NCBI GenBank assembly: GCA_014773175.1
Contig: VXCM01001413.1
Location: forward strand, 328,055 to 392,054
Length of the DNA stretch: 64,000 nt
Direction of reading: 5' to 3'
Origin: Lucifuga dentata
Taxonomy: Eukaryota > Chordata > Actinopteri > Ophidiiformes > Bythitidae
This document shows, piece by piece, positions 23,282-35,479 of the stretch. The translations under genes were made by a program, and so were the position numbers. How positions within the stretch are numbered: position 1 is the stretch's first letter; every line of letters starts with the position of its first letter. The notes beneath the pieces were generated by a model. That model saw only the letters and a program-made list of their open reading frames with translations, was not told where the DNA came from and made no database searches.

Positions 23282-23282
23282 A
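23184..23282. repeat. (GAAA)n microsatellite
   Basis: About 100 bases of GAAA units with one irregular central stretch. It creates spurious Lys/Glu-rich and Phe/Leu-rich open frames on the two strands. Confidence 0.95.
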
Positions 23283-26200
23283 AATTGATGGATCATTTAG
23301 TATTCCTCTGAAATTCCTGATATAGACTATATCAGGCTTAATAATTAGTTCAAAGTGCTTAATAGTCAATTAAAACCAAAGTGCCACAGGATAAAACAAC
23401 ATAACAAAATTCATCTACAAAAGCACAGCCATAATGTGAGCCTATGGCAATACAATTAAAGAATATAAAATTCTTTAAGCAGGTTATTCTGGATGCTTCT
23501 AACTATGTTGACTATACTTCATATGTCTTAATACCTATTATAAATATTTTGCTTTGTGTTATAGTTTCATACGTTCCAGATTGTCGACACTGTTTCAGAA
23601 ATACAAAACTTCCTTTTTGAAGCAGACCTCTGCGCTCTGCGTGTTGTTCTTCTCTCCCATTTTCAGGCTGTATGCATGGAGGGATCTTAAGGCTTTTATC
23701 CCCTCAGGGAACCAGCCCCAACTCTTTCTCTGTCAATTTTCACCCACTCCCCAATTCACACAAGCCCTTTCTCCCACCAATCCCACAATGAAGGATTTGT
23801 CCTCCTTCTCTTTGTGCACCTCTGATATCTTTTTTTGACTGCTCCCTCTCTGCAGACAGCATGCAGCGTATGCAAATACACGCTCTTTTATTCTGGAGAC
23901 CCCTCCCCTGAATGAATGCAACCTTAAATGAGGCCACACTTGCACACATTTACAAAGGGGGGGGANGGGGGGGGGGGGGGGGAGCAAGGAAATATGCACA
24001 TATTACAATCAGTGGATTTGCATGCCCACTCAGACACACAGACATGCTAACAGTGACGTGCAAACATTATGATGCAACTTTTTGCTTGCTAAATAATAAA
24101 TCAGTTATTGTATCTATGCATTTTATGCGTATAGATTGGAATAAAACAGTTAATGAAAACAACACATCATGGAGGTGTGGGCTGCAAAGGAGGCTGAAGA
24201 TTTGGATTGAAAAGTGGTGTAATGGTCTGAAAGAGTGGTGGAGGTGAAGCGGGCAACTGAGCAAGCAAGTGGCTGTATTGGAGTGTATGAGGTGTAAACT
24301 GTGTGTGTGTAAAAGTAAATTTGTGTCTGATGAACATAAAGCGCTCAGTCAGAACTAACATTCCCAAGCTGACCTGTGCCATGTGTGTGTGTGTGTGAGT
24401 ATGTGTGTGTGTGTGTGTGTGTGTGTGGTAGGGGGTTGACGTCTGTTGGACAGCTCTGACAGTTCGGCCTTTTCAATCTTACATTACTGAGCTGGCCGGC
24501 CTCTTCCCCATAGCAACCCTAACAGAGGTCAAAGGCTATGTATCCCCAAAACACACACACACACACACACAGATCTCCAGACTCCAGGGTGGCCACAGAC
24601 ACCTTTAACTCTCTGACTGGCGGCTGCAGCCATGAACTTGAACTTGACTGATTTCTGACACATGATGGAATCCATTTATGTCGTATCATCCCTCCTGATA
24701 CGAAGACAGCGAGGTAAGGATGAGAACATGCTCTGAAATCTGGAATTTTTTCCCTGAATATTTCTGCTTTTACTCTTTTATTTTTTTTTAACTTTCTGTC
24801 ATGAACACCCTTTGTTTGCTGAATTCATCTACTGTAGAATAAAAACGCACAGAGAAGAGAAAAATGAGGTCACACCAAGGATTCCCCTAATTCTCCTCAC
24901 CCTAAACCTCATCTCCTCCTGATATGATTACAAAGGCCTTCTGTATTAAAGGCTCAGTCACCTAATTCTCCTCTACTTTCATTGGAGCATACAGGACTCC
25001 GACACAGGGACACCACAGCCAACAGACATAATCTGAAAAGCCTGGGATGAAGAAACTTCTCTCTATCTTCCTCTAAGATACTTAACGTTGGGCTTTGTGC
25101 TAGATTAGTCTCGGCCAAAGTTGTATTAAGAAGCCCTGATGAGTCTTGCTTGACCCACATTGGATCTGATCCAAGACGATGGGCAGCTCGTGAGCAGGGC
25201 TTTATATATCACAGCACAGCCGTTAAAACATTAATCGTGTCCACACAGAGTGTGAGGGGGATACGAAGAGGTAACCCAGGAGCTATATGGTATTAACATT
25301 TTATCGCTACTATGGCTACGCTGCTTCACCCACACAGAATGGGAAGTGAGCGCAGGCTACTCTCACTTCATCATGTCACCCATTGTAATTTCCTCGCACT
25401 GAAAACCTCACGTCGCAAAAGCAATACACACTTAATAATGAATAACAGAAGAAAGAATGAAGGAAGAAAAGCATGGTAGTGATCTATATTCTGCCATTTT
25501 CTTTAGGGGAAAGTACATTTTTCTGTCATATTTAAAGTTATGTACAAGTAGAGGGAATGGATGAATGGATGTTTAAGCTCTATTGAGTCAGAGGAGAGCA
25601 ACATTCACATCCTAAATCCTCGTGAAGTGGAGCCAAAGCCGCTGACCTGTCTGCTCCCAGACACTCTGGATTAAAAAACTCTCTTTGATTCCGAGCAGAT
25701 TAAAAACCAGATTGTCACCAAAGTGTGATATTTGTAAGACGTCACATATTGTCAACATGTGCTTATACTGACAGAGTATAGTAATTTTCTGTTCATTCTC
25801 TCTTGCTCATTTGTAATCATATTATTTCACCCACATAATGCAATAAGTAAGAATTGCAGATTGAAAGCAGCATTGGTGTGCAGTTGCACGTGCGTGTGTG
25901 TGTGCATGTGTCACTAATTTTTACACCCTAAATCCTAGACAAAGTGATCCCCCTGTATTGATAAACACATTCAGATTCCAGATAAATTTGCTTCAGTGAC
26001 CACCTCTCCTTGACAACAATGTCTCTGTTGACTTTTGCAGCTATCCCCCTTACACATTTTCAACACACACACATGGTACTCCATATCCAACCTCTCCAAG
26101 GTAGCGATTTGCTTTAGCCTAGAACTGCACAAGCTAACACAAGCTAACTCCAACTTCATCAGTAAATGCAGAGGAAACCATAGTGGCTCCAGCTCAAACA

Positions 26201-27245
26201 TGGCTGCCCATGTGCTACAACGTGCCACATCCTTCCTCCTGCCTCTGGTGCCTCCTTTTCATTTCTTTCCCTCTATCTTTAACCCCTTCTTGATAAGCCA
26301 ATATTGTGGGTAGTTTTACTTTCTTCAAAAGCAGCGATTTCGTCATTTCTCCTCTTTCCTCCTCGATTTTCTCTGACATACCACCGAGATCTGTGACAGA
26401 GATGTGCCACGGAGCAAGCCATCTGCAAGATTAATTCCTCGCCTTCACCTTGCTTTCTCTCTTATGTCAAATCTGCCTGAAGCAATGCACTGTATATCAC
26501 AGATGAGCATCACAAATGCAATTATAAAGACAGCTCTGAGTCTTTTATATGAATAAAGAGAGGGAATAATCTTTTGACATGTGGGCTGCATGTGCCTTAC
26601 ATATCATATAGAGGCACATGTACAGTATGAGGCTCATTAATAATCATTGTCTGCAGGTTACATCATTCAGCTTGTTACACACACCCACTGCATTAGCTGA
26701 GTCATTCACAATTGCTACCAATTGTCTTGTGAGATTCTTGTGTCTTTTTACAAACTCCAAAGAGGAATAATATGCTGTGTTGTGTTTGAAAAAACGTCAC
26801 ATAAATGCATGCTGGAACGATAAAGGACAGGACCATGAAAAGGTTTAAATCCCCAATGAAGTCACTTTTTCCAGTGTAAAAAATATGAATATACTTTGTC
26901 TATATAATGCATTACACTTCTGCTACAATTCATGGTAAACCACGAATGGTGTAGGCCTGAGTGTATGCGTCTCTATGCACGTCATGTCTGAATGCGTCTC
27001 TAATGCCAGAGAAATCCCTCTCATTTAGCAGAGAAACAGCATCTCCATGCCTTTCAGACATGCAGAGGAGGATGAATAGACTAATGAACAGTCAGGTGGC
27101 ACTCCAAGGCCTGGAATACACCCCCCCCCATCACACACATATCATACACTTGCACACACATTAAAACTCAGCAGCTCACCCGACCCTGGTGATCCGCGCG
27201 ACAGTCTAATGTCTCAGGCATCTGCTCATGTCTAGTCTGGAGGGT

Positions 27246-27308
27246 CTTTCCCACCCTGCCCCCCGGTCCAGGCCCACCGCAGCACCAGCTCCCACAATGG
27301 TGGGAAAG
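27246..27308. promoter_or_regulatory. Candidate Notch/SOX element: inverted RBPJ sites plus SOX site
   Basis: CTTTCCCAC at 27246-27254 and GTGGGAAAG at 27300-27308 are facing copies of the RBPJ consensus. ACAATGG (SOX consensus) at 27294-27300 abuts the second copy, and another GTGGGAG lies on the minus strand at 27289-27295. It lies about 3.7 kb downstream of the miR-9 hairpin in its transcription direction. Motifs are seen; enhancer function is inference. Confidence 0.33.
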
Positions 27309-28330
27309 CAGGCTTTTTCGGAGGGTGGGGGTAGAGACTAAACAGCTATTGAGGGGGGAGAGAGCGCGGGGCTGAATGATAATGTGAAAACGCACGGCAC
27401 TGTTCATTAACACACAAGGACTGCAGCTGCACATGTTGGCCCTGGACACACACAAGCTCACGTGTCTGCCACCAGGACTACAGAGCAGCATTACAACACG
27501 CTAAGGACTGTTCTTAGGATCTGTGTGCGTGTGTGTGTGTGAGACAACTTACAGAGACTGAACTGGTGAAGATTTGGGGCTTTGATATTTTGCAATCTAT
27601 TCCATATTGTCTCTGTTTGCCTCTGTGGCATGACGAGACATTTTGGTCTTGGAAATTACCGAAAATTTTTAGTCTCCGTGTGTGAAATAAAGTTTCTGAC
27701 ATGTGCAGCATTGTAGCACCTGAGTGACACTGCAGAGAATTTAAATTAATATTTAAAATCTGAGGCTAAAAGCACAAACAGATATTTGACATCCAACGTG
27801 TAACCAGTACATGTTGGAGCTATAGTACCTATAATAAATTTATAGTGTAGATAAATTCATTATGGCACCTCTCATCTGCAACACACACAAGTACTACAGT
27901 CTGTACACGCACATAATCACAGGATGTATTTTAATATGATAAAGTTGAAAACTCTAAAACCATTGAAATGCTCTAATAAATCATTCCACTGCGTAAAGTT
28001 AAAAAAAATGACAATATTCAGAGCTGATATTTCACATAAGGGATTGTTTTGTAAGACAGGTTAAAAAATATATATTACGAATATAGAGAAAAATGCAACA
28101 TGTAATATTCTAGTTTAAAATCCAACAATGTAAATTCCAAAGTGCAAAATTATCCCAGCGTCCCCGTCCATCTCTCAGCAAAATTCACCAAAGGGATTCA
28201 GCATTACGTTCCTTTTGGTGTGGTGCTAAATATTGCCACCTGCATTTCATACAAGAAGCAGCGTTACATGAATGAATCTAGAAGTGATGTCAGGTGGAAA
28301 CACGTTACATCCAAATCTGCCCACCTTATA

Positions 28331-28463
28331 CCTCTCTGCACGGCCCGCTGTACATCAGAGAGTAAAGAAGCACCATGACAAGAGAGGATGGCAGGTNCCT
28401 CTCTGCACGGCCCGCTGTACATCAGAGAGTAAAGAAGCACCATGACAAGAGAGGATGGCAGGT
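28331..28463. other. Assembly join with 66 bp duplicated flanks
   Basis: Bases 28331-28396 and 28398-28463 are identical and separated by a single N at 28397. Likely unmerged contig ends, so the true sequence probably has one copy. Confidence 0.85.
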
Positions 28464-28677
28464 TTCCTTCAACCAATGCCAGCTCATTAATTTTGTTTAC
28501 TACCGAGCGCCCCCTCCCTCTCTCACCCACCACCCCCTCACANCCACCCCCTCACATCACCCCTTAACTGCTAATTAGCAGGAGCAGAAGATAGAAGAGA
28601 AAATGGAGAGGCCATGTGTGACTGGGAGGAAATGGGAAACTCTTCTTTCCCTCTTTCTTCCTCCTGCCTCCCCCACA

Positions 28678-28744
<67 letters not shown>

Positions 28745-28747
28745 NCA
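28678..28747. repeat. (CA)n microsatellite with assembly join
   Basis: More than 30 CA units with a single N at 28745, so the true length is unknown. Confidence 0.9.
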
Positions 28748-28815
28748 CTGTTCACACCTCCCACCCCCCCCTCCACCACCTCTGGTACCCTACAGAAAAC
28801 CATGATGCAACTCAC

Positions 28816-28921
28816 CTCCTTTGCCAGCCCAGCCATCTTAGGTACCGCGGCAACGTCTCCCAAGATGGCTCCTCTGAGCGCGCCCATGCTCCAGGGATCC
28901 GGCAGGGTCTTTGTCCGCTTC
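28816..28921 (-). ncRNA. Candidate exon of the mir-9-3 primary transcript
   Basis: On the minus strand a 106-base GC-rich block is bounded by an acceptor-like TTTTGCCTGTGCCAG and a strong donor GGAG/GTGAGT. It lies about 2.1 kb downstream of the hairpin on the same strand. An open frame exists but matches nothing I recognise. Only splice-site quality and position support this; it may be chance. Confidence 0.22.
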
Positions 28922-29205
28922 CTGGCACAGGCAAAATGTGTCCCGTTGGCAGTACAGATGGCATCAGGGGCTCATGGGTAAAAAGGGTGAGGGTGGTAGG
29001 AGGAGGTGGAAATTCCGGACTGTTTTTTCTTCCCTCCTCGTTTTCTTTAAATGTTGGTTTCACCCCCCACCAGCCCTTTCAGTCACAATCTTTCAATATT
29101 GTTCAACGAAAGCCTGTAACAAAAGCAGATTGAGAGACAAAACAGAAAAATAAAACACAAAAAGTAGATTTTAGCATTATAGCTGAATGAAAAATAACTG
29201 AAGTT

Positions 29206-29346
29206 CACTCTTAACTTAAGAGTGCATCCATGTTAAATGTTAAAGTTTGAGCCTATTCTTTAACATTTAACATGGATGCACATACATTGATTGTGGTAAA
29301 CATATTTTGATAATATATCTGGTTATCAAGATAACCAGATATATTA
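29206..29346. repeat. Three consecutive perfect palindromes
   Basis: Arms 29206-29214/29216-29224 (9 bp, 1-base centre), 29223-29245/29258-29280 (23 bp, 12-base loop) and 29311-29327/29330-29346 (17 bp, 2-base centre) are all perfect inverted repeats. They sit within 141 bases. No coding or known RNA identity seen. Confidence 0.85.
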
Positions 29347-30990
29347 ACAGCTCCATCTTGACTCATTCAAAGACCAAATGCACTTGTGAAATTTGTGTAG
29401 TTTTGTGTATGTTCATGCTAAGTAAAATCAATTCAAGAAGAAAAGCTACATCCAGGAACAGAACAACGATGCCTTGGACCATCCCATAAATAAACTCTGA
29501 AGTGTGGTTTTTTTTTTTTTTTTTANTTTTTTTTTTTTTTTTTACCATTCATTAAGGAAGCAAGCTATGTTCACACACTATAGTACCTATAATAGTTAAA
29601 ACTTGGGAAAAGACTTGCTCTACGGCCTTTTCACACATCCAATATCACACTCTGAAACGAAGCAATTAGCCTGGTCTGACTGCGAGCTCTCCTGCAATAG
29701 CTAGTTAACAGAGTGAATGAAAACTCATCTCACTTTGCTGCTCTTTAGGCTTTAGGCGCATTCTGTAGCCTGAGTGTATGCACAGAACTGAAGTACCGAG
29801 ATGAAAAGTTCAGCTCCTGTCTACAGGATGGCCCTGAACGTCTCATTGAAGCAAGACACAATGTATCCCAAAGGGTCTAAGACTCGCTACAGCTTTAAAT
29901 TCAGACGCCAAGTGTTTTTTTTTAACCCAGTGTCTGGAGGGTAACATACCACTCAACTGCATTATCAGAAGTCCTGGAGACATTAATGTCCGGACAAAGC
30001 ATTTTTCCTCTTCTTTCTGCTTTAAACAAAGCCTCAGAGTTAGAAACTTAATGAGTTTTCATGTTTAAACAAGTGGAAAAAATGAGAAAGATAAATCTAG
30101 AGGATTTGGTGATGGCAAGGCTGGCAGGGCTACAGGCCAGCCCTTCCCAAAGGGGATCTGGAATCCTCTGAAGAGTCCCTGGAGGCCCTCAGAAAAATGA
30201 GGATGATTTTAGCCTCTGTGTTACTTCATTCATTATCGGTGGACATGAGGGATGAGATCGGTTTGACTGTCCCCAAAATGATCTCCCTGCCTAAAATATT
30301 ACTACATATTTTCACAAGATAATAGCATATTCTTAAGTCTGAGGTCTTGTGTTTGAGACTTCTTGAAGTGGACAGACTTTGGGAATGCCTGACTGAGACT
30401 GTACCACCCCATCCACCCTACCCCCACCCACTGGGTGACTGTTTAATATTCAGCACCATGTTGCAGAAAATCTGAATGAACAGCTCCCGACATTCAGCCT
30501 CAAAGAAAAACCTAAAACCATGGCGAAGTGTGAGCGTGCAGGACTCTTAGTGAATTCATACAGCTCATATAGTGAGTCACTCCAAATAAACTGAGGTAAG
30601 ATCAAAGAATGAGTAAAGACTTGTGGGCCTGTGTGACTCAGGAGGCTAATGGAGCCGTAAATGAGACACTGGGTGAACTTCATCATCGTACAAGAACCAA
30701 AAAGCAGAAATTCATTTGTTTTCCCCAGCTACATGCAACTTACTCATATGATTCTTTCCTATAAAGACAAATTCATCAGTTTTACCAGGCATATCTCTTT
30801 TTTTCTTTTCAGACTTACTGTAAATTATGTACTTTCTTACCAACCCTTTAAAATGATTTGTGTATCATTATTCTGTACAAACGTTGCAAACAATAAACAT
30901 AATTCTTACCTTTTTGGGGTGAAAGTAAAAATCTGCCTTTGTTCATCTTAAAGCCTGAGGGCCTCATTTCATTAAGACAGCTCTATGGAA

Positions 30991-31071
30991 GTCATTTCTA
31001 CTTTCGGTTATCTAGCTTTATGACAGGTATTTAACACTCATACAGCTAGATAACCAAAGACAAAAACTGAC
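30991..31071 (-). ncRNA. mir-9-3: microRNA precursor mir-9-3
   Basis: Read on the minus strand, positions 31060 to 31038 are an exact 23-base match to the mature miR-9-5p sequence I know. Positions 31021 to 31000 exactly match miR-9-3p. They are separated by a 16-base loop (31022-31037). The stem extends outward with GTCA...TGAC pairing at 31071 and 30991. miR-9 is a nervous-system microRNA that promotes exit from the neural progenitor state (established knowledge). The paralogue call rests on position: human MIR9-3 lies between POLG and RHCG on the strand opposite to both, as here. The 3' flank (AGAAATGA) also resembles that of human mir-9-3. Confidence 0.96.
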
Positions 31072-32502
31072 CTCCTCATCCTCACACTGCTGACCAGCTT
31101 CATCACACATCTGGAAGGAGGTGAAGATGCATTAGTGGATTAAAGCTCATTTACAGCATTTTTACAATTACACCTAAACACATCACGCCTGGCAAATACA
31201 CCTGAGACCAGGATTACTGATTTTACAGACGTATTAAATTTCACTGATGGAACATTGTTGTGAAAGAATAAATCTGTCTAACTCAATAATGAGTTCAGAG
31301 TGACCTAATTTTATTAATATTCCTAGCGCCTAAAAATCTTAAGGATTACCATTATTTAGTGCTTAAGTGTGTAGGCTATAATCACATATTTTGCTCACAT
31401 TATCATTAAGTCCTAGTTTTATTCTTTAAACGGGAAAATTGGCGATATTTAGTATATTTACTCATATTAGAAATTTCTTTTAATAATAATAATAATAATA
31501 ACGTAATTGGATCATAATTTAAAAACAGTCACATGGGCTTTTGGCCTTAAAAACTCACGTGTGTCTCCGTTATCATTATGTTCCATTCATAAATATCCAC
31601 CTCACACTGCAAGATATTTAAAACTTCAGATAATAAGCTTTCATAAAAATTTTAGGGGATAAAGGTCAACATTCTGCAGAGCAATACGAGACTTTTTTCA
31701 TAACTGCTTAGCGCATTTTGAGAAGATGCAATTTAAAAGATGTCTTAAGGATTCACAAAGAATTGTAAAATAGTTTTTAAAAAATAGTCTGAAAATTCTA
31801 AGACGCTTGCACTTTAGGACATAGAGTATAGCTATAACACACACACATACCACACACACACACTCACACACACACATACACGTAAATTGGGATAATATCA
31901 AGCAGTACATTTACATCATAGGAGCCCATTTTTGTCACCCATCATGAAACGTCAGTGTGCCTGAAAGAATGGCGGTGAAAATGAAGCAGAAACACTCATT
32001 TTAACGATGCTGAGCATCTGAGTCTGTTAAAAACACCAAAGCAACATTAAGTTTAAGATGCTTTAATTTGCTGTTGTTTTTCCTGCTCCTCCGGGCAAAT
32101 ATCCTTACTTTTAATGAGAGTTGCAAATGGCCTACTTCTAAAACTGGGCTGTTTCACATCAGAAAGGCAACTGCACACGCTATTTTAGAAATCAATTAGT
32201 TGCTGATGGAAATTAAAAAGACGAGGAGTGACATTTTTTTTTCTGTCACTTCAAAGAACAAGAGGAAGGTGAAAGGTATAGTCCCTCTTCTTCAATGAAA
32301 TTCAAGGGCGTTCGTGGATATTAAATAATATGTAATTTCCTTAAAAAAAAATAAAGCCAAAGGTAAAGTGAGCATGCATCATGTGTGTCCCTGTAAATGT
32401 TCGTCATTACACACATGGACGTGGAATGAGAACAGAATCAAAGCTGAGAAATTGGGATGCTGTTGATGCACAAAGATGTCCACGTCCCGACGCGCCGCTT
32501 AC

Positions 32503-32850
32503 CTGTTTTTGGAGCAAATGTCCTCAACTCTGCTCATAATGAATTTTCCAGATGATTTTTCCATAGGGCCCCTATAGACTGGGAGCGCTGCTGCTCCCTG
32601 GTGAGTCCAGTCTCCTGCTCAGTCCTCCTGCCTCTGCCTCTCCTCCAGCCTGCGCGCCTCCTCCGCTGTCCGTCAACANCTGCTCAGTCCTCCTGCCTCT
32701 GCCTCTCCTCCAGCCTGCGCGCCTCCTCCGCTGTCCGTCAACACTCCTGCACTGACGTCATGCCAGTAGCAGGCCGGAGGATTGGCCAATCACAGAGCGC
32801 CAAGACTGTCCTCATCTAGCAAGACGTCTCACTCCCATTCGTTTATAAAT
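32503..32850 (-). promoter_or_regulatory. Candidate promoter and first exon of the mir-9-3 primary transcript
   Basis: On the minus strand, in transcription order: a TATA-like element (32842-32850), the palindromic ATTGGCCAAT (32781-32790, CCAAT box), a full CRE TGACGTCA (32753-32760), a CpG-rich stretch, and a consensus splice donor ACAG/GTAAGC with the exon ending at 32503. This lies about 1.4 kb upstream of the hairpin. A 64-base duplication around the N at 32679 probably inflates the region. Promoter function is inferred from motifs and location. Confidence 0.45.
32615..32743. other. Assembly join with 64 bp duplicated flanks
   Basis: Bases 32615-32678 equal 32680-32743 with one N between. 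Likely unmerged contig overlap. Confidence 0.85.
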
Positions 32851-32851
32851 C

Positions 32852-32875
32852 TCTCTCTCTCTCTCTCCCTCTCTC

Positions 32876-32912
<37 letters not shown>
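32852..32912. repeat. (CT)n microsatellite
   Basis: Nearly pure CT tract beside the presumed mir-9-3 promoter. Confidence 0.9.
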
Positions 32913-32916
<4 letters not shown>

Positions 32917-33178
32917 TATTAATTAAAAAAGCATGGAGTATACATAATACCTAACTCCATAATTCAGAATAATGTGCTTCAAAGCATCAATTAACCTGAA
33001 AATTAATTTAACAGCACCTGATGTGTAACTGTAATGTAAATCTACTGCCATTTTACATGAGTACTTGGACATGAAAGTCTGCAATGCTTCTTGCAAAATG
33101 AAAGTGTCTGTCAGAACTCATGTCTTGTAGAGTTTTTGACTAGTATTTATTGTTGGTCATAATCTAAGGCCCATTTCC

Positions 33179-33179
33179 A

Positions 33180-33237
<58 letters not shown>

Positions 33238-33260
33238 GATAGATAGATAGATAGATAGAG
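33179..33260. repeat. Inverted (ATCT)n/(AGAT)n microsatellite
   Basis: An ATCT tract switches to AGAT at a CTAG centre (about 33235-33238). The last 24 bases therefore pair perfectly with the preceding 24, and the locus can extrude a loopless hairpin. Confidence 0.9.
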
Positions 33261-35479
33261 CGTTGTTGCTTGATGCATTCATACATAAGTGCTTACATGT
33301 CTCTCATGATCAAAATACACTGTTGCTTGAAAAAAGTTTCCTACTTCAAAAAGAAATCTCAGTACTTTCTGAATTGTTGTACCCAAAGTCTCTTTTTCCA
33401 GCATGAAGGACAAACATAAATCCTCTCAGAAAAATTTCATCAAGTTATAAAAAGACTGGTCTCAATGTCCATTTACTGCTGTACTGAACTCAAGATACAA
33501 GATGCTCAAGATACAGCAACAATTATTAACATTCAACAATAGGGATTGATAATACCCTACAGCTGAGAAAAATGTGTGAAAACTAACAAAATAAGAATTG
33601 TTTTGTCTTTATTAAAAGCCTATGTGATCAAATAAACTGAGAGCTGAAAGCTAGTGGCACAGAAACTAACCTATCACCAACAGGAAGCTGCTGTGGGACC
33701 TCTTATCACATACAGGATCTTTGAAGTCTGAGGCGTTTGTAAGCGTCGGAAAGGAGAGAAGCAGGGGCCACGGTCAGGTTCACGGTCTAGCTTCTGTAGA
33801 TTAGAATTTAAATTTAAATATTTAAATATGTTAATATAATTTAAATACGTTAATTTGCCGAAGGAACCAAGGACCAGGATTGCCACAGATTCCAGTGTAG
33901 AAAACGAATATGAAATAATAATTTTCATAAAAAAATTTTTGGACCATTTTTTGGATTTTTTCAACCATTTTTGGTTGACCTTTTGACCTTTTTTTTAACC
34001 TTTAGACCTTTGCTTGTTTGACCTTTTTTTTTTAACTTTATTAATTTGTTGTGTTTTTATCTAACCTTTGCAGCTTTGAACCATTTTTATTTGCATGCAT
34101 TCACCATTTTTATTTGTGATACTTTGCTTTCATCATTTCACACACCATTTGTCACTTCTCACGCATGTGTGTTTTGTGTGTGACCCACCTGCCTCCAGTG
34201 GGAATCGATCCAACTCTGTTTCATCCAGATACGACTACAAATTAATATACTCTTCCACTCGGTCATCCTCAGCGCTGGTGAGCAGCATGATCAGTGAGAG
34301 TAAGAAGAGAAACTGAAGGATAAAATGGCAAAAAACTCAACTAAAGAAAATAGTCACACTTCAAATATTGATACAAATCTGTTACAGTTTGCTATTGGCT
34401 GAAGATCAAAGTTCACCAAAGCTGAACTTGACTTAATATCTTTATACAAATATAATGTACATGTAGTCTTGCCCAGAGCACCAGAAGACCCAGGACTACC
34501 ACTTCTTTAATATGCGTAACAGATACTGATATGATCACAATAGAAGCTTAGACTGAGATAAATGAATAAATTATAAACCAATATTTTTCATCTCTTCCCC
34601 TCTAAATGTTTAATTTTTGTTGGTTGAGCAGAGGTCTCAGTGTGGGTCACATGTTTGGATCACAGACTCAAATAAAATGTAAGAAACATTTTTTTTTTCA
34701 CATGTTAAATTATGTTGCTGTGAATGTAATTAACCAATAAGATTAACATCTATTCTTGTTTGGACTGACTTAACTTTGATTGAGCTTTATTTTGTTGGAA
34801 TTTAGATACAATATAAATCCCCCACATAGTACACATGCTCTTTGTTCCTATAATTATTTAAAGAAATATACAGTATACACAGGATTTATTTATTTATTTG
34901 CTAGAAAGGTTCCAGTTTGCATCATGCCACCTTAATCAATTAATATTCCATTAATAAATGCAGCAAAAATTAGATTATTTTTTATCTAAATCTTCTTCTT
35001 GAAACTGTACTGTCCCACTGTAGCATTTGGAATAAAGACGCCATATGCTTCTAGTTATTTGGACTTATTTAGTTAGCAAAACATGTTTTGGTTCAGTTTA
35101 CCCCATTGTTTTGCTTACTTTTTTTCTTTTTGGATGTAAGACAAAAAAGTACATCGCAATCTAAAAACAAAAGTTGCACTTGTGTGAATAAAGTATCACA
35201 CCCTCAATGAAATTCCAGACTTTTAGTGAGGAAATCATTGTGACAAATCATTGTGGCTCATTTTCTACCTTTAATGTGTCATTGAAATGAAAAATCAAGT
35301 GAAAAACACAGATGATGTTAGAAAGAGTTAAACATAAAAGAAAAAAAAACAATATCTACACTTTTAATACTAATTCCCTAACTATCTCTAATACTAATAA
35401 TAAGTTGTGGAAGCCCTTTATGTTTTTATTATAGCATCAAATCTTTTTGAATAAGTCTTGATTGACTTCATACACATGA

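Larger units (their letters stand above)
23300..30990. other. Gene desert, part 2 (downstream flank of mir-9-3)
   Basis: No protein-coding exon recognised. It contains (GT)n at 24380-24426, a G-run join at 23966, a GC-richer block 27180-27500 with RBPJ/SOX motifs, a (CA)n block 28678-28747, a candidate minus-strand non-coding exon 28816-28921 and three perfect palindromes 29206-29346. Assembly joins are at 28397, 28543, 28745 and 29526. Confidence 0.45.

Noticed and set aside
23030..23369. Open frames rich in Lys/Glu or Phe/Leu/Ser on both strands
   Set aside because: They are translations of the GAAA microsatellite.
28564..29133. Long overlapping open frames around the CA repeat
   Set aside because: Driven by the (CA)n tract and an N join; no recognisable protein. 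Only the splice-site-bounded piece at 28816-28921 was kept, as a weak non-coding exon candidate.
32601..32819. 72-residue frame with an internal repeat
   Set aside because: The repeat is the assembly duplication around the N at 32679; the region reads better as a promoter.
33181..33260. Regular repeats considered as a CRISPR-like array
   Set aside because: Simple 4-base tandem repeat with no spacers, in a vertebrate genome.
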